From JANQGH01 sp039177555 (GTDB lineage Bacteria > Pseudomonadota > Alphaproteobacteria > DSM-16000 > Inquilinaceae): 64,000 nucleotides of DNA. Each line of letters opens with the position of its first letter. The stretch's first letter is position 1. Below, piece after piece: positions 52,750 through 61,053 of the stretch. Below the pieces are notes generated by a model. That model did no database searches. It was not told the DNA's origin and saw only the letters and a list, made by a program, of their open reading frames with translations. The position numbers were made by a program, and so were the translations under genes. The stretch covers positions 1 through 64,000 of the forward strand of contig JBCDFV010000004.1 in assembly GCA_039177555.1 (NCBI GenBank), written 5' to 3'.

Positions 52750-53307
52750 CTAGAGGCTTTCGACGACGATGTTCTGATTGGTGTAGATGTCGATGTCGGC
52801 CGCGATGCCCAGCGCCTTGCGGGCAATCGCCTCGGCCTCGAAATCGGCGACATCGATAAGCGCGCGCGCGGCGGCCAGTGCCATCGGTCCGCCGGACCCG
52901 ATCGCCATCAGCCCGTCATCGGGCTCCATGACGTCGCCGGTGCCGGTCAGCGTCAGCGACACGTTCTTGTCGGCGACCAGCATCATGGCCTCAAGCCGGC
53001 GCAGATAGCGGTCGGTGCGCCAATCCTTGGCCATCTCGACGCAGGCGCGGGTCAACTGGCCCGGATGCTTCTCAAGCTGCGCCTCCAGCCGTTCGAACAG
53101 GGCAAAGGCGTCTGCCGTGGCGCCGGCGAAACCGGTGATCACGCTGCCGTCGCCCAGCCGGCGCACCTTGCGCGCGCCCGCCTTCATGATCGTATTGCCG
53201 GCGGTGACCTGCCCGTCGCCGGCGATGACCACCTTGTCGTTCTTACGAACCGACACGATGGTGGTGCCGTGCCAGACCGCGAGCCCGGCATGGTCGGATT
53301 GCGTCAT
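52750..53307 (-). CDS. hslV: HslV protease subunit
   Basis: A 185-residue proteasome beta-type peptidase. The first 14 residues look like a propeptide before Thr15 in WHG-TTIVSVRKN, which would be exposed as the N-terminal nucleophile; VVIAGDGQVTAGNTIMK, the catalytic Lys in KVRRLG, and IGSGGPMALAAARAL follow the family. Twelve HslV with HslU rings make the HslUV (ClpQY) heat-shock protease. It is divergent from hisB, a common alphaproteobacterial arrangement. Confidence 0.97.
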   Translation of the reverse strand: MTQSDHAGLAVWHGTTIVSVRKNDKVVIAGDGQVTAGNTIMKAGARKVRRLGDGSVITGFAGATADAFALFERLEAQLEKHPGQLTRACVEMAKDWRTDRYLRRLEAMMLVADKNVSLTLTGTGDVMEPDDGLMAIGSGGPMALAAARALIDVADFEAEAIARKALGIAADIDIYTNQNIVVESL

Positions 53308-53478
53308 AGGCTTTCCTCGATTTCAAACAGCTCTTAGACATGCGAAGGCGGGCCCGGCCCCTATGGGAAGCGGCGGCTGGCCCCGCAAGCCGTGATATGA
53401 CGGCCCGCTTCCATGTTGGCTGTCGGGCACGGCTGATCAACCCCGCCATGCGCGGTGCGGGCGAAACTGGCTTCCGTC

Positions 53479-53502
53479 CGCGTTTCCTGATAGAGGAACG
53501 CG
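53479..53502 (+). promoter_or_regulatory. Hairpin covering the hisB Shine-Dalgarno
   Basis: CGCGTTTCCT (53479-53488) can pair with AGGAACGCG (53494-53502) across a GATAG loop with one bulged T. The right arm contains the AGGAA ribosome-binding sequence and ends one base before the hisB ATG, so the structure would mask initiation. Confidence 0.5.
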
Positions 53503-53503
53503 C

Positions 53504-54130
53504 ATGGATACCCCCCTTTCCAATAGGTCCGCGCGCCGCGCCGAGGTGGAGCGCGCCACGACCGAAACCAAGATCGCCGCCAGGGTCAACCTGGACGGCA
53601 CCGGCCTGTATGACGTGGCCACGGGCATCGGCTTTCTGGACCATATGCTGGAACAGCTGGCCAAGCACAGCCTGATCGACATCGCGGTCAAGGCCGAGGG
53701 CGACCTGCATATAGACTTTCACCACACGACCGAGGATAGCGGCATCGCGCTGGGCCAGGCGGTGGCCCAGGCGCTGGGCGACCGGCGCGGCATCAACCGG
53801 TTCGCGGCGGCGACCATTCCGATGGACGAGACGCTCAGCCGCGTGGCGCTGGACGTCTCCGGCCGGCCCTATCTGGCCTGGCGGGTGAGTTTCACGCGCG
53901 ACAAGCTGGGCGATATGGATACCGAGCTGTTTCGCGAGTGGTTCCACGCCTTTGCGCAAAATGCCGGCATCACGTTGCATGTCGACAATCTCGAAGGGGT
54001 GAACAATCACCATATCATCGAGAGTTGTTTTAAGGCGTTGGCGCGGGCCTTGCGCCAGGCCATCGCGATCGATCCGCAGCAGGCGGACATCATCCCATCC
54101 ACGAAGGGTCGCTTGAGCGACGGCTCCTGA
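53504..54130 (+). CDS. hisB: Imidazoleglycerol-phosphate dehydratase
   Basis: A 208-residue monofunctional HisB (no N-terminal phosphatase), catalysing the sixth step of histidine synthesis with two Mn ions. Metal motifs are GIGFLDHMLEQLAKH, DIDFHHTTED (here HIDFHHTTED) and the second-half DNLEGVNNHHIIESCFKALARALR. GDRRGINRFA and MDETLSRVALDVSGRP are further blocks. It is the first gene of the his cluster here, divergent from hslV, with its ribosome-binding site inside a predicted hairpin. Confidence 0.96.
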   Translation: MDTPLSNRSARRAEVERATTETKIAARVNLDGTGLYDVATGIGFLDHMLEQLAKHSLIDIAVKAEGDLHIDFHHTTEDSGIALGQAVAQALGDRRGINRFAAATIPMDETLSRVALDVSGRPYLAWRVSFTRDKLGDMDTELFREWFHAFAQNAGITLHVDNLEGVNNHHIIESCFKALARALRQAIAIDPQQADIIPSTKGRLSDGS

Positions 54131-54156
54131 CCCTTTGCTTCGTTAGAGTTTTCATC

Positions 54157-54801
54157 ATGTCCGTTGCGATCATCGATTACGGGTCCGGCAACCTGCGCTC
54201 GGCGGCCAAGGCGTTCGAACGCGCCGCGCGTGAAGGCGGCCATGACATGGCGATCGGCGTGACGTCCGATCCGGACGTTGTTGCGGGCGCGGAACGCATC
54301 GTATTGCCGGGCGTCGGCGCCTTTGCCGACTGCATGGCGGGCCTGACCGCCTTGGACGGCATGGTTGAGACGCTGGAACAGGCGGTGTTGCGCGAGGGCC
54401 GGCCGTTTCTCGGCATTTGCGTCGGCATGCAGCTTTTGGCCACGGTCGGCCGCGAACATGGCGACCATGACGGACTCTGCTGGATCGAGGGCGAGGTGGT
54501 CGCACTGACGCCCTCCGACCCGACGCTGAAGATCCCCCATATGGGCTGGAACGAGCTTGATCTGGTGCGGCCGCAGCACCAATTGCTGCACGGCTTGCGG
54601 CCGGGGGCGCACGCCTATTTCGTGCATTCCTATCACGTCGCGCCGACGGACCCGGCCGATGTGCTGGCAACCGTCGACTATGGCGGATCGCTGGCGGCCA
54701 TCATCGGCCGACACAATATGGTGGGCACCCAGTTCCACCCTGAGAAGAGCCAGGAAACGGGCTTGCGTCTCATTACCAATTTTCTGGAATGGACCCCATG
54801 A
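54157..54801 (+). CDS. hisH: Imidazole glycerol phosphate synthase, glutaminase subunit
   Basis: A 214-residue class I glutamine amidotransferase that supplies ammonia to HisF. The nucleophile is Cys88 in FLGICVGMQLL. Histidine and glutamate complete the triad in GTQFHPEKSQ near 190-200. IIDYGSGNLRS at the start and LPGVGAFADCM are family motifs. Its stop overlaps the start of the acetyltransferase gene by ATGA, so that gene sits between hisH and its partner hisA/hisF genes. Confidence 0.96.
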   Translation: MSVAIIDYGSGNLRSAAKAFERAAREGGHDMAIGVTSDPDVVAGAERIVLPGVGAFADCMAGLTALDGMVETLEQAVLREGRPFLGICVGMQLLATVGREHGDHDGLCWIEGEVVALTPSDPTLKIPHMGWNELDLVRPQHQLLHGLRPGAHAYFVHSYHVAPTDPADVLATVDYGGSLAAIIGRHNMVGTQFHPEKSQETGLRLITNFLEWTP

Positions 54802-55361
54802 CCGCTCACGATCTGCCGGCGCCAACCACATCGGTTGAGACCGTCGAGAGCCTGAAGTCGGGTGATCTCAACGATTTGTGTGATGCGACGGAGGCGGCGA
54901 TTGTCGATGGCGGCGGTTTCGGCTGGGTCCGGCCGCCCTCGCGGGACGTGATGGAGCGGTATTGGAAGGGCGTCCTGGCGATCCCGCTTCGCACCTTGTT
55001 CGTCGGGCGTTTGGACGGCGTCATCGTCGGCTCCGTTCAGCTTGTCGACCCGCCGCCGAACAACGAGGCCCAGGCATTTGCCGCCACCATCGCGTCGGCC
55101 TTTGTCGCACCCTGGGCGCGCGGCCATGGGTTGGCGCAGAGCCTGGTGATGGCGGCGGAGGCGGAGGCGCGCGAACGCGGGTTTGCGGTCATTCAACTGG
55201 ATGTGCGCGACACGCAGGAAGCGGCCATTCGGCTTTATGAGAATCACGGCTACCAGCGCTGGGGAACAAATCCATTCTATGCGCTGGTGGACGGGAAGAT
55301 GATCAGCGGGCACTATTTCTGCAAGATACTAAAAGAACCCGAAGCGATAACCGACACATGA
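54798..55361 (+). CDS. GNAT family N-acetyltransferase embedded in the his operon
   Basis: A 187-residue GNAT protein. The acetyl-CoA pyrophosphate loop is in VAPWARGHGLAQSLV (about 108-122), with beta-strand AVIQLDVRDTQEAAIRLYENHGY after it. The substrate is unknown. Similar acetyltransferase genes occur between hisH and hisA in Rhodospirillales-type genomes, suggesting a lineage-specific but stable position. The ATG at 54798 overlaps the hisH stop; a start nine bases earlier is in frame but would deepen the overlap. Confidence 0.88.
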   Translation: MTAHDLPAPTTSVETVESLKSGDLNDLCDATEAAIVDGGGFGWVRPPSRDVMERYWKGVLAIPLRTLFVGRLDGVIVGSVQLVDPPPNNEAQAFAATIASAFVAPWARGHGLAQSLVMAAEAEARERGFAVIQLDVRDTQEAAIRLYENHGYQRWGTNPFYALVDGKMISGHYFCKILKEPEAITDT

Positions 55362-55377
55362 CCCTTTATTCCGCCCG

Positions 55378-56121
55378 ATGATCCTTTTTCCAGCCATCGA
55401 TTTGAAAGACGGCGCCTGTGTGCGCCTCGTCCGGGGCGAGATGGACGACGCCACCGTCTTCAACACGGACCCTGCCGACCAGGCGCGCCGTTTCGCGCAG
55501 CAGGGGTTTGCGTGGATTCACGTCGTCGACCTGAACGGCGCCTTTGCCGGCAAGCCGGTCAACCAGGCTGCGGTTCAGTCGATTCTGGCCGCCACCGACC
55601 TGCCGGTGCAGTTGGGCGGCGGCATCAGGACCCTGCCGCAGATCGAGGCCTGGCTGCAGCAGGGTGTCGCGCGGGTCGTCCTTGGGACCGTCGCGGTCAA
55701 GGACCCGGCGCTGGTTCGCGACGCCTGCAAGGCGTTTCCCGACCAGGTCGCCGTCGGCATCGATGCCAGGGACGGCTATGTCGCGGTCGAAGGCTGGGCC
55801 GAGACGTCGACCGTGACGGCCCTCGATCTGGCCGCGAAGTTCGAGGATTGCGGTGTTGCCGCGATCGTCTACACCGACATCAATCGGGATGGCGCCATGG
55901 GTGGCGCGAATGTCGAGGCGACTGCTATCCTTGCCCGGGCCGTCACCACGCCTGTCATCGCGTCGGGCGGCGTTTCATCCCTGGACGATTTGCGCGCGCT
56001 GAAGGCGCAAGAGGGCTCTGGCATCGCCGGGGTGATCAGCGGCCGCGCGCTTTATGACGGTCGGATCGATCCGGCGGCGGCCTTGAGCGTGCTGGCCGGG
56101 CGCACGGGCGAGGCGGCGTGA
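55378..56121 (+). CDS. hisA: Phosphoribosylformimino-5-aminoimidazole carboxamide ribotide isomerase
   Basis: A 247-residue TIM-barrel isomerase for the fourth histidine step (ProFAR to PRFAR). It begins FPAIDLKDGACVRLVRGE with the general base Asp8. The second half-barrel has the catalytic Asp in VYTDINRDGAM (about 165), and phosphate loops are LGGGIRT and ASGGVSSLDDL. Its TGA overlaps the first codons of hisF. Confidence 0.96.
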   Translation: MILFPAIDLKDGACVRLVRGEMDDATVFNTDPADQARRFAQQGFAWIHVVDLNGAFAGKPVNQAAVQSILAATDLPVQLGGGIRTLPQIEAWLQQGVARVVLGTVAVKDPALVRDACKAFPDQVAVGIDARDGYVAVEGWAETSTVTALDLAAKFEDCGVAAIVYTDINRDGAMGGANVEATAILARAVTTPVIASGGVSSLDDLRALKAQEGSGIAGVISGRALYDGRIDPAAALSVLAGRTGEAA

Positions 56122-56885
56122 TGCTGAAGATGCGGGTCATTCCCTGCCTGGACGTGAAGGACGGCCGGACGGTCAAGGGCATCAACTTCGTCGACCTGGT
56201 GGATGCCGGCGATCCGGTGGAACAGGCGACGCTGTACGACGCTGCGGGCGCGGACGAGCTGTGCTTTCTCGACATCACCGCGTCGTCCGACGGGCGCGAC
56301 ACGCTTTACGATGTGGTGGAACGCACGGCGGAGCAGGTATTCATGCCGCTGACCGTGGGCGGGGGCGTACGTACGCTTGAGGATATCCGCAAACTGTTGC
56401 TGGCCGGCGCGGACAAAGTCTCGATCAACACCGCCGCCGTAGCGCGGCCGGAATTCGTGCGCGAGGCGTCGGAGAAGTTCGGCAATCAGTGCATCGTGGT
56501 GGCGGTCGACGCCAAGCAAACCGGCGATGATGAATGGCAGGTCTTCACCCACGGCGGGCGCCGCCCGACCGGCATCGACGCGATCGATTGGGCACGCCGG
56601 ATGACGGATCTCGGGGCCGGTGAGATCCTGCTGACCTCCATGGATCGTGACGGCACCAAGCAGGGTTTCGACCTGAAGCTGACCCGCGCCGTATCCGATG
56701 CCGTACGCGTACCCGTGATCGCCTCCGGCGGTGTCGGCACGCTGGACCATATGGTCGAGGGCATCGCGCAAGGCGGCGCGACGGCGGTGTTGGCGGCGTC
56801 GATCTTCCATTTTGGCACCTACACGATCGGCGAGGCCAAATCCCACATGGCCAAGGCGGGCCTGCCGATGCGAGGGGCGGCATGA
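56121..56885 (+). CDS. hisF: Imidazole glycerol phosphate synthase, cyclase subunit
   Basis: A 254-residue TIM-barrel cyclase that uses ammonia from HisH to make imidazole glycerol phosphate and AICAR. Catalytic Asp11 is in MRVIPCLDVKDGR and the second Asp in LLTSMDRDGTKQGFD. PLTVGGGVRT and ASGGVGTLDHM bind phosphates. ATG 56121 is chosen (shared A with the hisA stop); a GTG codon directly before it is also in frame. The gene is followed 1 bp later by hisE. Confidence 0.96.
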   Translation: MLKMRVIPCLDVKDGRTVKGINFVDLVDAGDPVEQATLYDAAGADELCFLDITASSDGRDTLYDVVERTAEQVFMPLTVGGGVRTLEDIRKLLLAGADKVSINTAAVARPEFVREASEKFGNQCIVVAVDAKQTGDDEWQVFTHGGRRPTGIDAIDWARRMTDLGAGEILLTSMDRDGTKQGFDLKLTRAVSDAVRVPVIASGGVGTLDHMVEGIAQGGATAVLAASIFHFGTYTIGEAKSHMAKAGLPMRGAA

Positions 56886-56886
56886 C

Positions 56887-57189
56887 ATGACGGACGCACG
56901 GATACTCGATGCTCTCTACGAACGCGTCTCGGCCCGCAAGGACGCCGATCCGAAGGACAGCTACACCGCGTCACTGTTCGCCAAGGGTGGTCCCAAGATC
57001 GCCCAGAAACTCGGCGAAGAGGCCGTGGAGACGGTCATCGAGGCGATGCGCGGTGATGCAAAGGCGCTGACCTCGGAAAGTGCCGACCTGCTCTATCATC
57101 TGATGGTGGTTTGGGCTCAAGCGGATCTTGAGCCGAGCCAAGTCTGGGACGAACTTGCCAAGCGATACGGACGCGGCGGCGCGTCCTGA
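56887..57189 (+). CDS. hisE: Phosphoribosyl-ATP pyrophosphatase
   Basis: A 100-residue all-alpha MazG-like pyrophosphatase for the second histidine step (PR-ATP to PR-AMP). The sequence SYTASLFAKGGPKIAQKLGEEAVETVIEA carries the metal-binding EExxE motif, and ESADLLYHLMVVW the second acidic cluster with an exD-type motif. It is a stand-alone HisE, not fused to HisI, as usual in Alphaproteobacteria. HINT follows 51 bp later. Confidence 0.95.
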   Translation: MTDARILDALYERVSARKDADPKDSYTASLFAKGGPKIAQKLGEEAVETVIEAMRGDAKALTSESADLLYHLMVVWAQADLEPSQVWDELAKRYGRGGAS

Positions 57190-57240
57190 ACGCCGATCTG
57201 GCCCGATATGCCGCACCCGGGATGAAGGAGACCTCAGCCC

Positions 57241-57609
57241 ATGGCCTATGATCCCAACAACATCTTCGCCAAAATCCTGCGCGGAGAGATCCCGTGCGAC
57301 AAGGTCTATGAGGATGAGCACACGCTGGCGTTCCGCGATATCGCGCCGAAAGCGCCGGTGCATGTGCTGGTCATCCCCAAGGGCGCGTATGTCTCCTGGA
57401 CGGACTTTTCCGAGAAGGCCAGCGATGCCGAGATCGCGGCGCTGATCCGGGCTGTCGGCAAGGTTGCACGAGATCTGGGCGTTGCCGAGGATGGCTATCG
57501 CACGCTGGCCAACACGGGCACGAACGGCCATCAGGAGGTGCCGCACCTCCACATCCATCTGTTCGGCGGCCGCAAACTTGGCGCCATGCTGCCGAGCGCC
57601 GATGGGTAA
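57241..57609 (+). CDS. HINT-type histidine triad nucleotide-binding protein
   Basis: A 122-residue HIT protein. The catalytic triad block HLHIHL is at 102-107, with NTGTNGHQEV before it and GGRKLGAMLP after it. HINT enzymes hydrolyse AMP-lysine and other nucleoside phosphoramidates. It is a regular neighbour of hisE in this lineage. A GTG start for the cyclase lies 9 bp after its stop. Confidence 0.94.
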   Translation: MAYDPNNIFAKILRGEIPCDKVYEDEHTLAFRDIAPKAPVHVLVIPKGAYVSWTDFSEKASDAEIAALIRAVGKVARDLGVAEDGYRTLANTGTNGHQEVPHLHIHLFGGRKLGAMLPSADG

Positions 57610-57618
57610 GACCTTCCC

Positions 57619-59565
57619 GTGACCGTGACCGTGCCGAGCGCGAACGGGCGCCCGCGGCGGCGCCTGCTGGGCATTGGGCCCCGGTCGAGTTCTTTGTCTG
57701 TCGTGCTGGCGTTCGGCATTGGCACGCTGGTTTTGGTTGCCGTCGCGGCCACGCTTGCCGTGGCGGTGCTGGCCTCCACCCGCAACACCATCTCGCTCTT
57801 GGAGGAGCGGGCCGACCTGATCCTGGACCTGGCCGTGGTTCGGCTGACCGATCATGTCGACGAGGTCGCGATCGAGGTGACGGATCTCGCCGCCGAAATG
57901 GCGAACGGCAACATTGATCCCACCAACGAGCTTGGGATGGAATACGCGGTCCGCGCGGCCATGGCCGCGACGCCGCAGGTCGTGGCCCTGGGGCGTTGGC
58001 GGCCCGATCTGACCGGGACGGTCGGCATCAGAGGTCCCGACGGCGTGTCCGTCGACACCGTTGTGGAAACCAGCGATCCAGACCTGTTGCGTGCGGCGAT
58101 AGACGCGGCGGCGGCGCATCCCGACGGTTACTGGGGTGAACTGGTGTACGTGCCGGAATTGCAGGTGACGATCGTCAACCGACGGCAACCGGTGTTCGAC
58201 GGCGACGACCTGGTCGGCATGATGGTTGCCGGCGTGTCGGTTCGCGACCTGTCGCACCTGATGGCGCGGATCGCACAGGACGATCAGGATTCAGGCCCTG
58301 CGACGGCCTTCATGCTGTATGGCGGTGCCGGCGTCCTGGCCCATCCGGTTCTCGCCAATCCGCCGCCATCCGGCCCAATCGCGCAGGCGCTGGGCGGCCG
58401 GTCTCAAGAACGTCCGCTGCTTACCGTTGATCAGGTCGCCGATCCGGTTCTGATCGGCTTGCTTGATGGCACCGTGGAACAGCCGCCGATCCTGGGGGCG
58501 GAGAATTCCGCCGAACTCACCATTCAGTTCGTCGAGGTCGGGGATGACGACGTGCTGGTGCTCAGCCGCCAACTGCCCGGGTATGGCGACGAAACCCTGT
58601 TGATCGGCACCCACTTCCCGGCCAATGCGATGGCCTCGGAAATCGAACGGCTGGTCGGGTCGGCGGCGATCGGCGTCGGCATCATGGTCGTCGCCGTGCT
58701 GCTGGGTATTCTGCTGGGCAAGCGTTTGGCCAGGCCGGTCGTGCGGCTGACGAACCGCGCGGCGGAAGTCAGCGAGACACTGGATTTCAGTGCCGTCGAG
58801 CCGTTGCCCGGCAGCGTGATCAGCGAGCTGAACCGCCAGGCCCAGGCCTTCAACACCATGATATCCGGCGTGCGCTGGATGGATACCTATCTGCCGAAGA
58901 CCTTGGTGCGCCGGCTGGTTCGCAAGGATTTCCATGAGGACGTGGTCTCGATCTCGCGCGTGCTGACGGTGATGTTCACCGACATCAAGGGCTTTACCGC
59001 CCAAAGCGAGGGCCTGCCGGCGGATGATGTCGCCGCCTTTCTGAACCATCATTTCACGCTGCTGGGCCGCTGCATCGAGGCGGAGGAAGGCACGATCGAC
59101 AAGTTCATCGGCGACGCGCTGATGGCTTTCTGGAGCGCGCCGCAGCGGCAAAACGATCACGCCGACAGGGCCTGTCGGGCCGCCCTGGCGATCCGCGCTT
59201 GCGTTGCGGCGGATAATCAGGCGCGCGCCGAACGGGGCGAGGCGCCGATCATCGTGCGCATCGGCATCCATAGCGGCGAGGTAGTCGCCGGCAATATCGG
59301 CGCGCCCAGTCGCATGAACTACACCATCGTCGGCGACGCCGTGAATATCGGCCGACGGCTGGAAACTCTAGGCAAGGAAGTGCCGGAACACCCGTCGGGC
59401 GTGACTATCCTGATCAGTGCGGAAACCGCCAACCTGTTGACGGCCGACACATTTTTGCTGACGGAGGTCGGCCATCACCGCGTGCGCGGCCGGTCGGAAG
59501 GGGTCGAAGCGCTTAGCCTCGACGGCTATCGCGATGGCGTGATTGCTTCAGAAGCAGAGGCTTAG
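57619..59565 (+). CDS. Membrane adenylate/guanylate cyclase with dCache-like sensor and HAMP
   Basis: A 648-residue class III cyclase. A transmembrane helix is at about 26-50; an extracytoplasmic sensor (about 52-345, dCache/PAS-like with GYWGELVYVPELQVTIVNRRQPVF) precedes a second helix at about 350-372, a HAMP linker (KRLARPVVRLTNRAAEVSE) and the catalytic domain from about 450. Metal residues are Asp455 in FTDIKGFT and the Asp in FIGDALMAFW. GNIGAPSRMNYTIVGDAVNIGRRLE is the ribose/transition-state region. cAMP is the likelier product, from the family not from a decisive residue. GTG start at 57619. Confidence 0.9.
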   Translation: MTVTVPSANGRPRRRLLGIGPRSSSLSVVLAFGIGTLVLVAVAATLAVAVLASTRNTISLLEERADLILDLAVVRLTDHVDEVAIEVTDLAAEMANGNIDPTNELGMEYAVRAAMAATPQVVALGRWRPDLTGTVGIRGPDGVSVDTVVETSDPDLLRAAIDAAAAHPDGYWGELVYVPELQVTIVNRRQPVFDGDDLVGMMVAGVSVRDLSHLMARIAQDDQDSGPATAFMLYGGAGVLAHPVLANPPPSGPIAQALGGRSQERPLLTVDQVADPVLIGLLDGTVEQPPILGAENSAELTIQFVEVGDDDVLVLSRQLPGYGDETLLIGTHFPANAMASEIERLVGSAAIGVGIMVVAVLLGILLGKRLARPVVRLTNRAAEVSETLDFSAVEPLPGSVISELNRQAQAFNTMISGVRWMDTYLPKTLVRRLVRKDFHEDVVSISRVLTVMFTDIKGFTAQSEGLPADDVAAFLNHHFTLLGRCIEAEEGTIDKFIGDALMAFWSAPQRQNDHADRACRAALAIRACVAADNQARAERGEAPIIVRIGIHSGEVVAGNIGAPSRMNYTIVGDAVNIGRRLETLGKEVPEHPSGVTILISAETANLLTADTFLLTEVGHHRVRGRSEGVEALSLDGYRDGVIASEAEA

Positions 59566-59688
59566 CCCGCCGGTCAGCATGATGGCCAAGCCATAGTGCG
59601 ACCACAAGAGAAGGCCCGCGCCCAAACCGGCCGCGAGGCCCAGCCCGAGGGCAACGCGCTTCAAAGAAAAGACGGTTGTTCCCATCAT
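59548..59688 (-). CDS. Small membrane protein, 46 aa, translationally coupled to the MFS gene
   Basis: Starting at ATG 59688, whose last two bases form the MFS stop (ATGA), this frame encodes 46 residues with a basic start (SLKR) and one long or two short hydrophobic stretches (VALGLGLAAGLGAGLLLWSHYGLAIMLTGGLSLCF). The frame extends back to 59781, but that part is antisense-free overlap with MFS and not needed. Its 3' end overlaps the convergent cyclase by 18 bp. No family recognised. It may be an accessory peptide for the transporter. Confidence 0.5.
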   Translation of the reverse strand: MMGTTVFSLKRVALGLGLAAGLGAGLLLWSHYGLAIMLTGGLSLCF

Positions 59689-60923
59689 GCCGTTTGACCC
59701 GTCAGTGCGGGCGCCGGTCGCTCGCGGATCGGCAGGTGCAGCAGGGCCGACAAGAGGCCGAGAGCGATCGACAAGATCCATACCGCGTCATAGTTGCCGT
59801 CGAGATCATAGACATAGCCGCCCAGCCATCCGCCGAGAAAACCGCCGACCTGGTGGCTAAGAAACACAATACCATAAAGCGTCGACAAATAGCGCGTGCC
59901 GAACATCTGGGCGACAAGACCGCTGGTCAATGGAACCGTGGCCAGCCAGACGAAGCCGAACAGGACCCCGAACGCCAACGCCGTAACAGGCGTCAATGGC
60001 AAGACGAGGAAGATCACCATGATCGCGGCGCGCAGCGTGTACAACAGCGCCAAGAGCAGCCGTTTGGAATGATACTGGCCCATATGGCCGAAGAAGTACG
60101 ACCCGAAAATGTTGGCAAGGCCGATCACCGCCAAGGCCCAGCCGGCGGTCGTGAAGCCGATGCCGTTATCGATCAGATACGGCGTCAGATGGATGCCGAC
60201 GAAGACGATGTGAAAGCCACAGACGAAGAACCCGGCGTTCAACAGCCAGTAGGACGGATAGCGAGAGGCCGCCGCCAGGGCGAAACGCAAGGACGGCAGT
60301 TCGGCTGTCAACGCGCTCGGACTGCCGCCGGATGCCTTGCCGCGAACGCCGGCCGCCGTTGCCACCAGGCAACTGGCGACGATGGCGAGCGCCAGCAAGG
60401 CGCCGCGCCAGTCCAGCCAGTCGATCAGGCCTTGCGACACGGGCACGAACAGGAACATGCCGAACGAGCCGATGGCCGTGGTTATGCCGAAGGCGATGCT
60501 GCGCCGTCCCGGCGGCACCGCACGGCCCACGGCGCCAAGCACGGTGACGTAGGTCGTCCCGCTCAACCCGATGCCGACCAGCACGCCAAGCGTGAGGTTG
60601 AGGCCCAGCGGGTCGGCGCTGACCGACGCCAGCACCAGGCCCAAGGCATAGATCAGCGCGCCGACGATCATCACCCGTCCCGACCCGTAGCGGTCGGCGA
60701 TCGCGCCCACGACCGGCTGCACCAGGCCGAAAACGAGGTTCTGCACGGCGATGGCCAGCGCGAACACTTCGCGCCCGGTGCCGAGATCCATCGATACGGG
60801 CTGGGTGAACACGCCGAAGCCCTGGCGCACGCCCATGGCAATGCCGACGGCAATGGCACCGCAGGTCAGGACAAACAGCCCGTTGCGCCCCCAACCGGTG
60901 GCGGGCTTCGCTTCTGTCTGCAT
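59685..60923 (-). CDS. MFS transporter, monocarboxylate-transporter-like
   Basis: A 412-residue 12-helix major facilitator. The first helix region RQGFGVFTQPVSMDLG, followed by LAIAVQNLVFGLVQPVVGAIADRYGSGRVM, is typical of the MCT/oxalate-formate antiporter-related branch, where an Arg in helix 1 and a D-R-x-G motif in the helix 2-3 loop are conserved. GTTYVTVLGAVGRAVPPGRRSIAFG and a GFLGGWLGGYVYD end support MFS assignment. A perfect GntR/FadR-type palindrome 22 bp upstream suggests control by a lactate- or pyruvate-sensing regulator, making a monocarboxylate substrate plausible. Confidence 0.85.
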   Translation of the reverse strand: MQTEAKPATGWGRNGLFVLTCGAIAVGIAMGVRQGFGVFTQPVSMDLGTGREVFALAIAVQNLVFGLVQPVVGAIADRYGSGRVMIVGALIYALGLVLASVSADPLGLNLTLGVLVGIGLSGTTYVTVLGAVGRAVPPGRRSIAFGITTAIGSFGMFLFVPVSQGLIDWLDWRGALLALAIVASCLVATAAGVRGKASGGSPSALTAELPSLRFALAAASRYPSYWLLNAGFFVCGFHIVFVGIHLTPYLIDNGIGFTTAGWALAVIGLANIFGSYFFGHMGQYHSKRLLLALLYTLRAAIMVIFLVLPLTPVTALAFGVLFGFVWLATVPLTSGLVAQMFGTRYLSTLYGIVFLSHQVGGFLGGWLGGYVYDLDGNYDAVWILSIALGLLSALLHLPIRERPAPALTGQTA

Positions 60924-60944
60924 TAGAGGCTCTGTAGCATCGGC

Positions 60945-60963
60945 GAATTGGTATTACCAATTC
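60945..60963. promoter_or_regulatory. GntR/FadR-type operator palindrome upstream of the MFS gene
   Basis: GAATTGGTATTACCAATTC is a perfect 19-bp palindrome (9-1-9). It matches the AATTGGT-NNN-ACCAATT pattern of PdhR/LldR-type GntR regulators and lies 22 bp before the start codon, where binding would block transcription or initiation. Confidence 0.8.
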
Positions 60964-61053
60964 ATCCTTGTCAACGTCAACAGACTACGGGTGCGGCGGT
61001 TGTCAGGCGAGCGGTTAATTGTCCCGCGACATTGCCGGACTGGACAACAGGTG

